A stretch of 64,000 nucleotides of DNA from Aurantimonas endophytica (GTDB lineage Bacteria; Pseudomonadota; Alphaproteobacteria; Rhizobiales; Rhizobiaceae). A program made the translations under genes and the position numbers. The notes below the pieces were generated by a model, which was not told the origin of the DNA, ran no database searches, and was given only the letters and a program-made list of their open reading frames with translations. Positions 63,401-64,000 of this stretch are shown in pieces. Positions within the stretch are counted from its first letter, which is position 1; the number at the start of each line of letters is the position of its first letter. The stretch is taken from assembly GCF_014196845.1 (NCBI RefSeq), contig NZ_JACIEM010000004.1, forward strand, positions 124,001 to 188,000. Direction: 5' to 3'.

Positions 63401-64000
63401 TGGCCGGCGGGCCGAGGCCCGGAACGGAGCTGCCGCAAGCGGACGCTTGTCCCGTAACGCTCGCCCAATTGCAGGCGGCGCTCGCCGCCGCCATCGAACA
63501 GGCGGCCTGCCGCGTCGGTCGCCCCGCCTGCATCGTCCTTGCCGTCTCCGGCGGGCCGGACTCGCTGGCACTGCTTCTCGCCGCTGCGAGATCGCCAGGC
63601 TACACCCGAACCGACCGCCCGGAATTCCTCGTCGTCACCGTCGATCACGGCCTGCGCCCCGAAGCGGCAGCCGAAGCGCAGTTCGTCGCCGCCATCGCCG
63701 CGGCCCACGGCTTGCGGCACCGGACCATGCGGATGGTTTCTTCTCCGACGGCCGGAAACGTCCCCGCCGCCGCCCGGCGCGGCCGCTATGATCTCCTGAT
63801 CGAAGCCGCCCGCGACGCCGGCGCCAACGCGATCGTGACGGCGCATCACGAGGACGACCAGTTCGAGACCCATCTGCATGCGCTGGGCCGGAAGGCCGGC
63901 CCGGTAGGGCTCGCCGCGATGCGGCCGGTGCGCGATCTGGCGCCCCGGATGGTGCTGCTGCGCCCCTTCCTGGGCATGCCGGGGCAGCGGCTCAAGGCGC
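63400..64000 (+). CDS. tilS: tRNA(Ile)-lysidine synthase TilS, N-terminal part
   Basis: The first 200 codons; the gene continues past the right edge. The PP-loop ATP-binding motif SGGPDSLALLL lies near residue 49, with VVTVDHGLRPEA and TAHHEDDQFETHLH, the expected TilS sequence. The enzyme makes lysidine at C34 of a minor tRNA-Ile so that it reads AUA. ATG 63400 overlaps the cpoB stop (TGATG), so it is coupled to the tol-pal operon end. Confidence 0.95.
   Translation, partial: MAGGPRPGTELPQADACPVTLAQLQAALAAAIEQAACRVGRPACIVLAVSGGPDSLALLLAAARSPGYTRTDRPEFLVVTVDHGLRPEAAAEAQFVAAIAAAHGLRHRTMRMVSSPTAGNVPAAARRGRYDLLIEAARDAGANAIVTAHHEDDQFETHLHALGRKAGPVGLAAMRPVRDLAPRMVLLRPFLGMPGQRLKA

Overview
The window is a GC-rich, gene-dense piece of chromosome from an alphaproteobacterium, most likely of the order Hyphomicrobiales (Rhizobiales). 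Evidence: the cell-cycle regulators GcrA, TrcR (DUF1013) and RcdA (DUF1465), a SAM-II riboswitch ahead of metZ, 6S RNA ahead of a 5-formyltetrahydrofolate cyclo-ligase gene, double-length dCTP deaminase, and a perfect CtrA box. Family-level placement (Aurantimonadaceae-like) would be a guess from gene content. No insertion sequence, prophage, tRNA, rRNA or CRISPR array was recognised.

Layout. 1-1.5 kb: an acyl-CoA synthetase running off the left edge and a TauE/SafE permease. 1.7-7.3 kb: thiamine-phosphate-synthase-like, Sel1-repeat, EF-P, inositol monophosphatase, then a two-gene MotA/MotB-like stator pair behind a CtrA box. 7.4-11.4 kb: a periplasmic glucose/sorbosone-type dehydrogenase with a cytochrome c, an ABC exporter and rpmE. 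11.5-16.2 kb (minus): a TRAP transporter operon (dctPQM) ending in an amidase-family protein that has lost most of its active site and a 55-residue membrane protein. 16.5-19.3 kb: RcdA, a candidate small RNA, a quinone oxidoreductase and TrcR with a foldable leader. 19.3-22.4 kb: two SDR enzymes and a single-pass membrane protein.

22.5-30.1 kb is the complete phosphate-sensing locus phoR-pstSCAB-phoU-phoB, with a Pho box before pstS. Next come gcrA (minus) with a promoter overlapping GANTC methylation sites, and argD-argF-hslO. 34.3-36.9 kb looks accessory: an ECF sigma factor with a SnoaL-like tail, a periplasmic carboxymuconolactone-decarboxylase-type protein and an OsmC-like protein. 36.9-44.2 kb holds an EamA transporter, apaG, a CDP-alcohol phosphatidyltransferase, SAM-II-controlled metZ, dCTP deaminase, 6S RNA, 5-FCL, a CAP-domain lipoprotein and a YmdB-like phosphoesterase. 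44.3-45.2 kb is a VapBC-type toxin-antitoxin operon with its own operator and an unusual N-terminally extended antitoxin.

45.2-54.6 kb: a metallo-beta-lactamase-fold protein, a GFA protein, yebC, a serine hydrolase, ruvCAB, a DUF2254 membrane protein and an unrecognised monoheme periplasmic protein. 54.6-56.9 kb: a large secreted phytase/esterase-like protein preceded by an 18-bp Pho box, which links it to the PhoRB system encoded about 30 kb away. 57-64 kb is the cell-envelope cluster ybgC-tolQRAB-pal-cpoB, running into tilS at the right edge.

The most interesting signals are regulatory: CtrA, GcrA/CcrM, PhoB and SAM-II sites, intra-operon hairpins after both solute-binding-protein genes, and the TrcR leader. 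The strongest protein oddities are the degenerate amidase in the TRAP operon, the stator-like pair, and the fused antitoxin.
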